Source of the DNA: Pseudomonas sp. ANT_H4
GTDB taxonomy: Bacteria > Pseudomonadota > Gammaproteobacteria > Pseudomonadales > Pseudomonadaceae
NCBI RefSeq assembly: GCF_008369295.1
Contig: NZ_VOBG01000019.1
Location: 1-64,000 of the forward strand
Direction: 5' to 3'
Length of the DNA: 64,000 nt
This document shows, one piece after another, positions 38,701 to 47,598 of the stretch. Numbering within the stretch: position 1 is the first letter of the stretch; each line of letters begins with the position of its first letter. The notes under the pieces are model-generated. The model saw nothing but the letters and a program-made list of their open reading frames with translations. It was not told the origin of the DNA and searched no databases. The position numbers and the translations under genes are program-made.

Positions 38701-40095
38701 ATGCACGATCCCCACAGCGAACGCATGAGTGGCAGCGAGACCCGCGCGGCAAGCGGTCTGGCCCTGGTGTTCGCCTTCCGTATGCTTGGCATGTTTATGG
38801 TGTTGCCGGTCCTGGCGACCTATGGAATGGACCTCGCAGGCGCGACCCCGGCCCTCATCGGCCTGGCAATTGGGGCCTATGGCCTGACCCAGGCGATTTT
38901 TCAGATTCCGTTTGGGTTCATTTCCGACCGCATCGGCCGCCGGCCGGTGATTTACCTCGGACTGATCGTTTTCGCCCTCGGTAGCGTGCTGGCGGCCAAT
39001 GCCGATTCGATCTGGGGCGTGATCGCCGGACGCGTCCTGCAAGGTGCCGGGGCGATTTCTGCTGCCGTCATGGCGCTACTCTCTGACCTGACCCGCGAAC
39101 AGCACCGTACCAAAGCCATGGCCATGATCGGCATGACCATCGGGCTGTCATTCGCCGTGGCCATGGTGGTCGGCCCGTTGCTGACCCGTGCCTTCGGCTT
39201 GTCGGGGTTGTTCCTGGCCACGGGCGGCATGGCCCTGGTGGGCATCCTGATCGTTGCCTTCATGGTTCCGCGTTCAGCCGGCCCGTTGCAGCACCGCGAG
39301 TCAGGCGTCGCCCGCGAGGCGTTGTTGCCCACACTCAAGCACCCGGACCTGCTGCGCCTGGATTTAGGTATCTTCGTATTACACGCAATGCTGATGTGCA
39401 GCTTCGTAGCCTTGCCCCTGGCCCTGGTAGAAAAAGCCGGGCTGCCCAAGGAGCAGCACTGGTGGGTTTACCTCACCGCGCTGCTGATTTCATTCTTCGC
39501 CATGATCCCGTTCATCATCTATGGCGAGAAGAAACGCAAAATGAAACGAGTTCTACTGGGCTCCGTCGCGACATTGATGCTCACTGAGCTATTCTTCTGG
39601 CAGTTCGGCGACAGCCTGCGGGCGTTGGTGATTGGCACGGTGGTGTTCTTTACCGCGTTCAACCTGCTGGAGGCTTCATTGCCTTCGCTGATCAGTAAAG
39701 TTTCACCGGCCGGCGGCAAGGGCACGGCAATGGGGGTGTATTCCACCAGTCAGTTCCTCGGTTCGGCCCTCGGCGGGATCATGGGCGGCTGGATGTACCA
39801 GCATGGCGGTTTGTCGGTTGTGTTCCTTGGATGCGCCGGGCTGGCTGCACTTTGGCTGGTCTTTGCTGTTACCATGCGCGAACCTCCATACGTCACAAGC
39901 CTGCGCCTGCCGTTATCGCCCGAAGCGATTCGTGACGCCGGTCTGGTAGAGCGCCTGAAGGCCGTCGTCGGAGTAACGGATGCAGTCGTGGTGGCTGAAG
40001 AAGCCGCCATTTACATCAAATTGGACACCGAATTATTGGATCGCGCGACGCTTGAGCAACTGGTCAATCCAGTGCCGACAGCGCGCCCAGCTTAG
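38701..40095 (+). CDS. MFS transporter with C-terminal YAM-like domain (YajR-like)
   Basis: 464 residues with 12 predicted membrane helices up to about residue 395. Motif A GFISDRIGRRPV follows helix 2. The C-terminal tail (about 400-460, RLKAVVGVTDAVVVAEEAAIYIKLDTELLD) reads as a beta-alpha-beta ferredoxin-like domain, as in E. coli YajR, where it is cytoplasmic and regulatory. A drug/proton antiporter role is likely but the substrate is unknown. The gene lies between uvrA and ssb as in P. aeruginosa. ssb follows after 9 bases, so the two may be cotranscribed. Confidence 0.9.
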   Translation: MHDPHSERMSGSETRAASGLALVFAFRMLGMFMVLPVLATYGMDLAGATPALIGLAIGAYGLTQAIFQIPFGFISDRIGRRPVIYLGLIVFALGSVLAANADSIWGVIAGRVLQGAGAISAAVMALLSDLTREQHRTKAMAMIGMTIGLSFAVAMVVGPLLTRAFGLSGLFLATGGMALVGILIVAFMVPRSAGPLQHRESGVAREALLPTLKHPDLLRLDLGIFVLHAMLMCSFVALPLALVEKAGLPKEQHWWVYLTALLISFFAMIPFIIYGEKKRKMKRVLLGSVATLMLTELFFWQFGDSLRALVIGTVVFFTAFNLLEASLPSLISKVSPAGGKGTAMGVYSTSQFLGSALGGIMGGWMYQHGGLSVVFLGCAGLAALWLVFAVTMREPPYVTSLRLPLSPEAIRDAGLVERLKAVVGVTDAVVVAEEAAIYIKLDTELLDRATLEQLVNPVPTARPA

Positions 40096-40104
40096 GAGAA
40101 CGTT

Positions 40105-40629
40105 ATGGCCCGTGGGGTTAACAAAGTCATATTGGTCGGTACATGCGGCCAGGATCCCGAAGTTCGCTACTTGCCTAACGGTAACGCCGTGACCAACCTG
40201 AGTCTGGCGACCAGCGAACAGTGGACCGACAAGCAAACTGGCCAGAAGGTCGAGAAAACCGAATGGCACCGTGTGTCGATGTTCGGCAAGGTCGCAGAGA
40301 TCGCCGGTGAATACCTGCGCAAAGGTTCGCAGGTCTACATCGAAGGCAAACTGCAGACCCGCGAGTGGGAAAAAGACGGTATTAAGCGTTACACCACTGA
40401 AATCGTGGTCGACATGCAAGGCACCATGCAACTGCTGGGCGGCCGTCCACAGGGCGACCAACAGGGCCAGGGCGGCATGTCCAACTCGGCGCCACGTCCA
40501 CAGCAGTCCCGTCCGCAGCCAAGCCAGCAGCCTCAGCAGCCTCAGCGTGAGTCGCGTCCAGCGCCACAGCAGGCCGCCCCGCAACCAGCAGCTGACTTCG
40601 ACAGCTTTGATGACGATATTCCGTTCTAG
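40105..40629 (+). CDS. ssb: Single-stranded DNA-binding protein
   Basis: 174 residues. The N-terminal OB fold (MARGVNKVILVGTCGQDPEVR) covers about 1-110, followed by a Gln/Pro-rich flexible linker. The acidic tip DDDIPF recruits repair and replication partners. The position beside uvrA is conserved in many gammaproteobacteria. Confidence 0.97.
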   Translation: MARGVNKVILVGTCGQDPEVRYLPNGNAVTNLSLATSEQWTDKQTGQKVEKTEWHRVSMFGKVAEIAGEYLRKGSQVYIEGKLQTREWEKDGIKRYTTEIVVDMQGTMQLLGGRPQGDQQGQGGMSNSAPRPQQSRPQPSQQPQQPQRESRPAPQQAAPQPAADFDSFDDDIPF

Positions 40630-40664
40630 CGGTCTCTTGAGACCAGGATTATCGAGCAACACCC

Positions 40665-40699
40665 AAAACCCCCGCAGCCATCGGCTTCGGGGGTTTTTT
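40665..40699 (+). terminator. Terminator after ssb
   Basis: AAAACCCCCG and CGGGGGTTTTTT form the stem, with an internal AGCC/GGCT extension around ATC. A second small dyad GGTCTC-TT-GAGACC lies just upstream at 40631-40644. Confidence 0.9.
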
Positions 40700-40776
40700 A
40701 TTGGGCGCCAGCATTTGTCCTCATGGCTCACAAAATTTAGGCTATCTGCGCCCCCATCAAAGATGAAGGAAAGCCC

Positions 40777-41541
40777 ATGACCTGGTCAGCCAAGCAGTAT
40801 TCGATGTTCGAACAACAGCGCACACGTCCCGTCCGTGACCTGGTCGCAGCCATTGCGGATGCTGACGTGCGCACGGCTGTCGATCTGGGATGCGGCCCGG
40901 GCAACTCCACTGAAGTGCTGGCCGAGCGTTTTCCCGCCGCAGTGGTCACCGGCATGGACAGCTCTGATGACATGCTGGTCAACGCCCGTGAGCGGTTGCC
41001 CGCGCTGAACTTCGAGCTGGCGGACATTGGCGCATGGAGCCCGAACCAGCAATACGATGTGATCCTCGCCAATGCCTCGCTGCAATGGCTGGCGGACCAC
41101 GCCGCGCTTTACCCACATCTGGTGAACCAACTGACACCCGTAGGCACCCTGGCGGTGCAGACCCCGGACAACCTCGATGAGCCGGCCCATCGCCTTGCCC
41201 GTGAAGTAGCCGCGGATGGTCCATGGGCAGGCAAGATCGGCACGGTCAAGCACAACGAGCGCCATACGGCGAGCTTCTATTACGAGCTGCTTAGCAAGCA
41301 TTGCAGCACCGTCGATGTGTGGCGCACCACCTATCACCACCCGTTGGCCGGCGGTCATGGCGCCGTGGTGGAGTGGTTCAAAGCGTCGGCGCTGCGTCCG
41401 TTCCTGGCGCCGTTGGACGAGACTGAGAAAAGCGCTTTCCTCGATGCTTACCTGGCGCGGATCACTCAAGCGTATCCGGCCTTGGCCGATGGCACCGTAT
41501 TGCTGCCCTTTCCGCGGCTGTTCATCATCGCCACTCGGTAA
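40777..41541 (+). CDS. tam: Trans-aconitate 2-methyltransferase
   Basis: 254 residues, Rossmann-type SAM-dependent methyltransferase. Motif I VDLGCGPGNS is at 35-44. The N-terminus MTWSAKQYSMFEQQRTRPVRDL matches the Tam family, which methylates trans-aconitate, a by-product that inhibits aconitase. A second Tam-typical segment is NASLQWLADHAALYPHL. GAAGGA lies 8-13 bases before the ATG. It is convergent with the next gene and stands alone. Confidence 0.9.
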   Translation: MTWSAKQYSMFEQQRTRPVRDLVAAIADADVRTAVDLGCGPGNSTEVLAERFPAAVVTGMDSSDDMLVNARERLPALNFELADIGAWSPNQQYDVILANASLQWLADHAALYPHLVNQLTPVGTLAVQTPDNLDEPAHRLAREVAADGPWAGKIGTVKHNERHTASFYYELLSKHCSTVDVWRTTYHHPLAGGHGAVVEWFKASALRPFLAPLDETEKSAFLDAYLARITQAYPALADGTVLLPFPRLFIIATR

Positions 41542-41564
41542 GTATTCAAGCGATCAAGTGGCGG

Positions 41565-42125
41565 TCACGCTGGCGCTTGAGCTTGCAAGAATTCATCTGT
41601 CGACACCACGCTGGCATACGCAAACCCCAATGATGACATGAAGGCAGCATGCACCTGAGCCGCTGGCACGGTCATACCGTTGAACTCCAGATCGCGGGTG
41701 GCGCAGGCGTCGTGGATCACTGTCACGCTGTAGCCAAAATCCGCTGCTGCACGCACCACGCCATCGATGCACATATGGCTCATGCTGCCGACCACCACCA
41801 ACTCGGTGATGCTGCGCTGCTCCAGCAGTGTCCTCAGGTTGGTTTCGCGAAAGGAATTGACGAAGTGCTTGAGCACGACAGGTTCGCCGGCCTGATTCAG
41901 CACCTTGGGATGCAGATGCGCGCCTTCGGAACCCGGTGTGAAGAAGGGCGCATCTTCGTTGGTGAACTCGTGACGAATATGGATTACCGGCTTACCGGCC
42001 TGGCGAAACGCCTCAAGCACCTGCGCCGCCTTGTCTGCCGCCGCTTCAACGCCGCTCAGTGGCCACTTGCCTTGGGGGAAGTAGTCGTTCTGGATATCGA
42101 CTAGGATGAGCGCTTGCTGGGTCAT
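41565..42125 (-). CDS. Isochorismatase-family cysteine hydrolase
   Basis: 186 residues. The catalytic triad of the family is visible: Asp10 (ILVDIQNDYF), Lys86 (VVLKHFVNSF) and Cys119 (MSHMCIDGVVRAA). The non-proline cis-peptide segment VVGSMSH precedes the cysteine. The substrate is not deducible; relatives act as nicotinamidase-like amidases or on carbamoyl compounds. The ATG at 42125 gives MTQQALILVD; the longer frame upstream runs into the divergent regulator. The 96-base gap to that AraC-type gene suggests that the regulator controls it. Confidence 0.88.
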   Translation of the reverse strand: MTQQALILVDIQNDYFPQGKWPLSGVEAAADKAAQVLEAFRQAGKPVIHIRHEFTNEDAPFFTPGSEGAHLHPKVLNQAGEPVVLKHFVNSFRETNLRTLLEQRSITELVVVGSMSHMCIDGVVRAAADFGYSVTVIHDACATRDLEFNGMTVPAAQVHAAFMSSLGFAYASVVSTDEFLQAQAPA

Positions 42126-42221
42126 GGTTGTTTCCTCGTGAATAACTGTGGCGTCCAGTATCGTGGCTGGCGAGCCGTCCGGGGATTGGCCGCACCGACA
42201 ATAGCAGGGGGAAAACTGACA

Positions 42222-43214
42222 ATGGCTTTGGAACGCACGGTCGTCGAGGTGGGCGTCCTGATCTATAGCGGTGCGCAAATGGCTGCCGTACATGGCTTGA
42301 CTGACCTGTTTGGCGTGGCCAACCGTATCGCCGCCGAGCATCAGTCCGAGCAGTTGCCATTACTGCGCGTCAGCCATTGGCGGGCCGATGCCAGCGAGGT
42401 GCCAAACCGGGTGTTCGACAGCTTGCCGGGCCCAGGCCAGCACTTGATGGCGGTGTTGATCCCTCCCTCGATTGGCGAGTTTTCCGAAGAGCAGGGGCCG
42501 CCGCAACTGCTTGATTGGCTCCGCCAGCAACATGCTGGCGGGACGATCCTGGGTGGTGTGTGCATCGGCTCGATTCTGTTGGCTAAAAGCGGTTTACTGG
42601 ACGGTCGTAGCGCGACCACCCATTGGTCTTCGGCCAAGTCCTTTGCCGCCCGTTACCCGGCGATTCGCCTGGAAGCCGACAAACCCATCGTCGACGACGG
42701 CGACATGATTACCACCGCCGGGTTGATGGCCTGGTCCGAATTGGGCTTGCGCCTGGTGGACCGCCTGCTCGGCCCGAGTATTGCCGCCAGCACTGCGCGT
42801 TTCCTGGTGATCGAGCACAGCGACAGCGCCAGCCAGTGCGGCAGCAACTTTGCGCCGATCCTCAGCCATGGTGATGGGGCGATTCTCAAGGTGCAGCATT
42901 GGTTGCAGGCCAGTGGTGCGGTGGATGTTTCTTTAGCGGCGATGGCGCAAGAGGCTGGCCTGGAGGAGCGTACGTTCCTGCGGCGATTTCGCAGCGCCAC
43001 TGGTTTGAAACCCACCGAATACTGCCAGCACCTGCGGGTCGGCAAGGCGCGGCAGATGCTGGAATTCACCAACGGTACCCTCGACCACATCGCCTGGACC
43101 GTGGGCTATCAAGACCCCAGCACCTTTCGTGCCCTCTTCAAGAAAATCACCGGATTGGCGCCCAGCGATTACCGCAACCGCTTTGGTGTGAACCCCACCA
43201 GCGTCAGGGTTTGA
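42222..43214 (+). CDS. GlxA-family transcriptional regulator (DJ-1/PfpI + AraC HTH)
   Basis: 330 residues. The N-terminal DJ-1/PfpI-like domain (about 8-190) keeps a cysteine at the nucleophile elbow (GGVCIGS, Cys114) and probably senses a small ligand. The C-terminal AraC-type double helix-turn-helix (about 225-325) includes LAAMAQEAGLEERTFLRRF and a signature near GTLDHIAWTVGYQDPSTF. The ATG at 42222 has CAGGGGGA upstream. It is divergent from the hydrolase gene, which is its most likely target. Confidence 0.9.
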   Translation: MALERTVVEVGVLIYSGAQMAAVHGLTDLFGVANRIAAEHQSEQLPLLRVSHWRADASEVPNRVFDSLPGPGQHLMAVLIPPSIGEFSEEQGPPQLLDWLRQQHAGGTILGGVCIGSILLAKSGLLDGRSATTHWSSAKSFAARYPAIRLEADKPIVDDGDMITTAGLMAWSELGLRLVDRLLGPSIAASTARFLVIEHSDSASQCGSNFAPILSHGDGAILKVQHWLQASGAVDVSLAAMAQEAGLEERTFLRRFRSATGLKPTEYCQHLRVGKARQMLEFTNGTLDHIAWTVGYQDPSTFRALFKKITGLAPSDYRNRFGVNPTSVRV

Positions 43215-43487
43215 TTAAGCGTTGTTGTCGATCACGCCACGGCAGATGGAGAGGTTGCCGGTCTTGGTGCAGACCTTGCTGCTGAATCGGATAAACCGGG
43301 CAGGTTCGAAGCGCTTTTTCGACCATCCTCAGTAACAGTACTCGTGCAAAATGCGCGGCGCAAAATCTGCGATCGTGCAAAATAAACGCCGCCAAACCCA
43401 TTCGTCTGCCGCGAATGGGCGGCTTGCCCGGTTGGCGCGATCCCTGCACCTTCGAGTCCATTGCAGGACTCACCGAAGGGGAGAGCC
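43215..43487. other. Intergenic region before the DUF3182 gene
   Basis: 273 bases without a convincing gene. It holds three direct repeats of GYGCAAAAT (43344-43383) and an inverted repeat CCCATTCG/CGAATGGG (43397-43419) upstream of the DUF3182 start. The left part (43215-43328) has a short open minus-strand frame without a start codon, which I do not call a gene. Confidence 0.6.
43344..43383. repeat. Three direct GYGCAAAAT repeats
   Basis: GTGCAAAAT at 43344-43352, GCGCAAAAT at 43358-43366 and GTGCAAAAT at 43375-43383; the outer two extend to TCGTGCAAAAT. They lie 105-144 bases before the DUF3182 start codon, an arrangement that could bind an AraC-type or other regulator. Confidence 0.55.
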
Positions 43488-44597
43488 ATGACCCGAAACA
43501 GCCCGGCAAAACTGGTGGTCGCCCACTCAACGCGTCCCTCGGCGCCCCAGCACGAGGTCGAGACCAATAAGGCCCTGGCCCGCTGGCTGGCGCAGATACT
43601 GGGATGGGAGTTCGGCGGCAGCTATGACCCCGCGCGTCACAGCGAGCGCAACCTGTACCTCGTACCGACGCAAACTCTGGTGGGGCCTGCCCAGGCGCTG
43701 AAATTGGGCATCAAAGGCCCCGAAGACTTGTGGGGTGGTTATGTCGACCACGACTTCATTTGCACCAAGGCCATCAGCCACGGCCTGCGCAGCAAGGACG
43801 CATTTACCCCTGAAGGCTGGTCGCAGTTGTTCTCGGAGCGCGTTCGCACCGCGGTATTGGAGGGCCTGAGCGTATTTGCCCTGGCTGACGCGCGACCAGC
43901 CGCCGCCCACTTGCTGTGCAGCGGCCCGGTTCGTCTCAAACCGGTGCACGCCTGCGCCGGTCGCGGCCAGGAAGTGATCGAGAACATCGACCAATTCGAC
44001 GCGATTCTGGCCCGGCCCAATGCAGCGAAGCTGTTTACCGAAGGCGTAGTACTGGAGCAGGACTTGCGCGATGTGATCACCCACAGTGTCGGCCAGAGTT
44101 TTATCGGCGATCACGTCTTCAGTTACTGCGGCGATCAATACTTGACCGAGGACGGGCAGGGCGAAGCGGTCTACGGCGGCTCCAACCTGCTGGTGGTCCA
44201 GGGCTATTACGAAGACTTGCTCGCACTCGACCTGCCCGATGACATGCGCCTAGCCATCGAGCAGGCGCAAACCTTCGATAATGCCGCAGACGAGGCCTAT
44301 CCCGGTTTTTATGCCTCGCGGCGTAATTACGACATCGCCCAGGGGCTGGACAGCGAAGGTAAACAACGCAGCGGTGTGCTGGAACAATCCTGGCGTATGG
44401 GCGGGGCCAGCAGCGCGGAAGTTGCGGCGCTGCAAAGCTTTATCAAACACCCCTACCTGCGGGTGATTCGTGTGTCATCCGTGGAAACCTACACGGATCA
44501 AGTGCTACCCGCCGATGCCATCGAGGTCTATCGCGGGCCGGCGGAAAACAGCGACTTTCTTCTCAAGTACGTAACGGTCAAATCATATGACGGCTAG
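43488..44597 (+). CDS. DUF3182 family protein, probable ATP-grasp enzyme
   Basis: 369 residues; I recognise it as DUF3182 but no function is established. Several features look like an ATP-grasp ligase: a nucleotide-binding lysine and Gly-rich loop (RLKPVHACAGRGQEV, Lys151, 158-161), a hinge glutamate (GVVLEQDL, Glu190) and a C-terminal acidic/Arg-Gly segment (YDIAQGLDSEGKQ, then VLEQSWRMGGAS, Glu299) where metal ligands normally sit. This is inference from motif spacing. The ATG at 43488 has AGGGGAG upstream. The last 11 bases overlap the following alpha/beta hydrolase gene, which points to coupled synthesis and a shared pathway. Confidence 0.8.
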   Translation: MTRNSPAKLVVAHSTRPSAPQHEVETNKALARWLAQILGWEFGGSYDPARHSERNLYLVPTQTLVGPAQALKLGIKGPEDLWGGYVDHDFICTKAISHGLRSKDAFTPEGWSQLFSERVRTAVLEGLSVFALADARPAAAHLLCSGPVRLKPVHACAGRGQEVIENIDQFDAILARPNAAKLFTEGVVLEQDLRDVITHSVGQSFIGDHVFSYCGDQYLTEDGQGEAVYGGSNLLVVQGYYEDLLALDLPDDMRLAIEQAQTFDNAADEAYPGFYASRRNYDIAQGLDSEGKQRSGVLEQSWRMGGASSAEVAALQSFIKHPYLRVIRVSSVETYTDQVLPADAIEVYRGPAENSDFLLKYVTVKSYDG

Positions 44598-45342
44598 AAG
44601 CGAAACCATTGGGATCGATATCGACGACGAACAGATGAGCGGGACATTCCTCAGTCCCAAATCGAAAGTACCGGGGGTGTTGTTTGTCCACGGTTGGGGC
44701 GGCAGCCAGGAGCGAGACCTGGAGCGGGCCAAAGGCATCGCCGGCCTCGGTTGCGTGTGCCTGACCTTTGATCTGCGCGGGCACGCCGGTAACGGCATTC
44801 CATTATCGCGGGTCACCCGTGAAGACAACCTGCGCGACCTACTGGCAGCCTACGACCGGTTGTTGGCGCACCCGGCCATCGACACCTCGGCAGTGGCGGT
44901 GGTGGGCACCAGCTATGGTGGCTACCTGGCCGCGATTCTCACCTCGCTGCGCCCGGTGCGCTGGCTGGCGCTGCGGGTGCCGGCGCTGTACCGCGACGAG
45001 GAATGGCTGATGCCCAAGCGCGACCTGGACAAGGCCGACTTGTTGGATTACCGCAGCGCCCTGGTGCACGCCCAGACCAACCGCGCCCTGCATGCCTGCG
45101 CGGCGTTTACCGGTGATGTGCTGATTGTCGAGTCGGAAACCGATGACCATGTGCCCCACGCCACCATCATGAGCTACCGGGCGGCCTGCCAGCAGACTCA
45201 CTCGCTGACCCACCGGATTATCGACGGTGCCGACCATTCGTTGAGCGATCCGGTATCGCAGCAGGCCTACACCTCAATCCTGGTGGACTGGATTACCGAG
45301 ATGGTGGTGGGTGAGCGGCTCAGCATCATTCAGTCCCGATGA
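44587..45342 (+). CDS. Alpha/beta hydrolase (dienelactone-hydrolase/S9-like)
   Basis: 251 residues, no signal peptide, so cytoplasmic. The oxyanion segment is FVHGWGGSQ (about 34-41), the nucleophile elbow GTSYGG (Ser109), the acid Asp186 or Asp187 (ESETDDHVPH) and the base His217 (GADHSLS). The substrate is unknown. It starts inside the end of the DUF3182 gene (11-base overlap), so the pair is cotranslated. It ends 2 bases before the convergent ybhN gene. Confidence 0.88.
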   Translation: MTARSETIGIDIDDEQMSGTFLSPKSKVPGVLFVHGWGGSQERDLERAKGIAGLGCVCLTFDLRGHAGNGIPLSRVTREDNLRDLLAAYDRLLAHPAIDTSAVAVVGTSYGGYLAAILTSLRPVRWLALRVPALYRDEEWLMPKRDLDKADLLDYRSALVHAQTNRALHACAAFTGDVLIVESETDDHVPHATIMSYRAACQQTHSLTHRIIDGADHSLSDPVSQQAYTSILVDWITEMVVGERLSIIQSR

Positions 45343-45344
45343 CT

Positions 45345-46313
45345 TCATGGGGGCGTCTTCTTCACCCGCAATGCCTTGGCCTTTGCCTCCACACCGAGGT
45401 ACATCACCAGGGCCACCAGCAGCGGCAAAATAAAATAGATCGCCCGGTAGGCTATCAACCCAGCCAGCAAGCTGCCTCGCGACGCTTCATGCTGCAACAA
45501 CGCGATAAACACCGCTTCGAGCACCCCAAGCCCGGCTGGGATGTGCGTCACTACCCCGGCAATGCTGCTGATCAATAACACGCCGAGTACCACCGGATAC
45601 TCCAGTTGCTTGGGCAACAAGGTAAAAATAACCGCCGCCATCAGCGACCAGTTCAACGTGCCGAGTGCCAGTTGCAACAGCGCCATGCGCAGCGACGGCA
45701 GGTTGATTTCAATCCCCCGCACCGACCACGCCCGCCGCTGGGAAAACCGGCACGCCGCCAGGTAACCCGCACTCATCAGCAACAGCAGCACGCCCACCCC
45801 TTGCAGCGCACCGCTGCTGAGTTTCCACCCCGGCGGCAACGTCACCAGCCCGCTGCTGAACACCACGCCGGCCAGTGCCATGTAGCCGAACCAATTGGTC
45901 GCCAAGCTCAAGCCGAGGATTTTCGCGATATTGCCGTTGCTCACCCCAAGCCGCGAATACAGCCGATAACGCATGGCGATACCGCCGACCCAGGCGCTGA
46001 GGTTGAGGTTGAACGCGTAGCTGATGATTCCCACCGGCAGGATCTGTTTCCAGCGCAACGGCTGGCGGATGTAGGTGCGGCCGATCAGGTCGAAGCAGGC
46101 ATACACCAGGAAACTGCACAGGGTCAGCCCGGCCGCAATCAATAAGGTGCGCAGCTTGAAATCGCCTAATGTGTCGAACACTTCGCTCCAGTCGATGCGC
46201 CGGGCGAGCAGGGTAAACAGCACGATCAGCAGCAGGAAAAACACCACCGTCAGTGGCTTCTTCCAACGCTTGAAACCGTGTCGGCCGGTATCAGCCGCGT
46301 GGGCTTGAGTCAT
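45345..46313 (-). CDS. ybhN: YbhN/UPF0104-family membrane protein
   Basis: 322 residues with about eight membrane helices. It belongs to the lysylphosphatidylglycerol synthetase TM-domain superfamily (the flippase-like part of MprF without a synthetase domain). Conserved stretches include NLNLSAWVGGIAMRYRLYSRLG and THIPAGLGVLEAVF. In E. coli the homologue lies behind clsB, as here. A role in lipid transport is plausible but unproven. The ATG at 46313 (MTQAHAADTG) is preferred; an ATG at 46337 is possible. Both starts lie inside the end of clsB. Confidence 0.88.
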   Translation of the reverse strand: MTQAHAADTGRHGFKRWKKPLTVVFFLLLIVLFTLLARRIDWSEVFDTLGDFKLRTLLIAAGLTLCSFLVYACFDLIGRTYIRQPLRWKQILPVGIISYAFNLNLSAWVGGIAMRYRLYSRLGVSNGNIAKILGLSLATNWFGYMALAGVVFSSGLVTLPPGWKLSSGALQGVGVLLLLMSAGYLAACRFSQRRAWSVRGIEINLPSLRMALLQLALGTLNWSLMAAVIFTLLPKQLEYPVVLGVLLISSIAGVVTHIPAGLGVLEAVFIALLQHEASRGSLLAGLIAYRAIYFILPLLVALVMYLGVEAKAKALRVKKTPP

Positions 46314-47598
46314 GGTCCTGGCTCCCGGTGTGTTCATGGACGAAAGGTTTCAAGCGTGGCTTGTGAGCCGGCAGCGAGCCGATCCACACCGGGAAATGGC
46401 GCAGCACGTGAAACACCACAAAACCCACCGTCACCCGCCATAGCCAGCCGCGCGGCGTACGGTTTTCCGGCATGGTCGTGCAGTGATTTTTGCTCAGCAC
46501 TTGCAGGCGCTCGAACAGCTGTTGATTGAACACTCGATCACGAATCAGCACATTGGCTTCCAGATTCAGCGACAGGCTCAGCGGATCAAGATTGCTTGAA
46601 CCCACGGTGCTCCATTGCTCGTCCACCAGCGCCACCTTGCCGTGCAGCGGGCGGTCGCAATACTCGTGGATCACCACGCCATCCTTGAGCAAGTAGTCAT
46701 AGAGCATGCGTGCTGCCAGCTTGGCCATCAGCACATCCGGCTGGCCCTGCATGATCAGTTGCACCTGCACCCCGCGCCGGGCGGCGTTGCGGATTTCCCG
46801 CAGCAGGCGGTAGCCGGGAAAGAAGTAGGCGTTGGCGATCACCACCCGCCGCTGGGCCTTGCGCAGAGCGTGCAGGTAGGCCTCTTCAATGTCCGAACGG
46901 TGTTGCAGATTGTCGCGGTAGATCAGCCGCACCATGCCGTCTGCGACTCCCGATTCCCACGACGAAGGCTGTTGTTCGCGCCGGCGCCAGCCTCGTCGGG
47001 TGCGCACTTGGCGACCGCTTTGCGCCAAGGCGAAGTGATGCAGGTCGGCCACCGCCGGGCCGATCACTTGCACCGAGTAATCCTGCTTGGCCTCGGGGCC
47101 GAAATCCCCCAGGTGATCGGCCGAAAAATTGATCCCGCCGATAAACGCCACGGTAGCGTCCACCACCACGATCTTGCGGTGCAGGCGACGAAACCAATTA
47201 GTGCGAAAACCCAGAGTCTTGGACGCTGGGTCGAATATTTGCACGGTTACGCCAGCCTCGGCCAGCTCGCTGAGAAACGCCGCACTCAGCTCGCCGCAAC
47301 CAAAACCATCAAGGCTGACCACCACCTTGACCCCGCGCTGCGCCGCCTCGATCAGGATGCCTTGTAGCTCATGGCCGACCTTGTCTTCGAAGAGGATAAA
47401 GGTCTCCAGCAGAATCTCCCGCTGGGCCTGGCGCAACGCGTCGAAGACCTTGGGGAAATAGGCCTCGCCGTTTTCCAGCAGCTCAACCTGGTTGCCACGC
47501 TGCCAGCCATAGTCCAGATCCCTGGCCGCCGAATCGTCCGGCGGTTGGTCGGTAGCGATGTGTTGCACCGCGACTTTTTCCACCGGGGCGCTGCTCAT
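46291..47598 (-). CDS. clsB: Cardiolipin synthase B
   Basis: 435 residues, phospholipase D superfamily, no N-terminal membrane helices. Two HKD motifs are complete: LHRKIVVVDATVAFIGG and LHGKVALVDEQWSTVGSSN. ClsB of E. coli makes cardiolipin and can also make phosphatidylglycerol from phosphatidylethanolamine and glycerol. The C-terminal part (GWLWRVTVGFVVFHVLRHFP) could contact the membrane. It overlaps ybhP by 4 bases (ATGA) and ybhN by about 23 bases. Confidence 0.93.
   Translation of the reverse strand: MSSAPVEKVAVQHIATDQPPDDSAARDLDYGWQRGNQVELLENGEAYFPKVFDALRQAQREILLETFILFEDKVGHELQGILIEAAQRGVKVVVSLDGFGCGELSAAFLSELAEAGVTVQIFDPASKTLGFRTNWFRRLHRKIVVVDATVAFIGGINFSADHLGDFGPEAKQDYSVQVIGPAVADLHHFALAQSGRQVRTRRGWRRREQQPSSWESGVADGMVRLIYRDNLQHRSDIEEAYLHALRKAQRRVVIANAYFFPGYRLLREIRNAARRGVQVQLIMQGQPDVLMAKLAARMLYDYLLKDGVVIHEYCDRPLHGKVALVDEQWSTVGSSNLDPLSLSLNLEANVLIRDRVFNQQLFERLQVLSKNHCTTMPENRTPRGWLWRVTVGFVVFHVLRHFPVWIGSLPAHKPRLKPFVHEHTGSQDHDSSPRG

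Noticed and set aside
43215..43328. A 37-codon minus-strand frame between the GlxA-type gene and the DUF3182 gene, ending in a TAA at 43215
   Set aside because: It has no start codon and is closed by an in-frame TGA at 43329. The protein is not recognised. It could be a gene remnant, but there is no evidence beyond an open frame.
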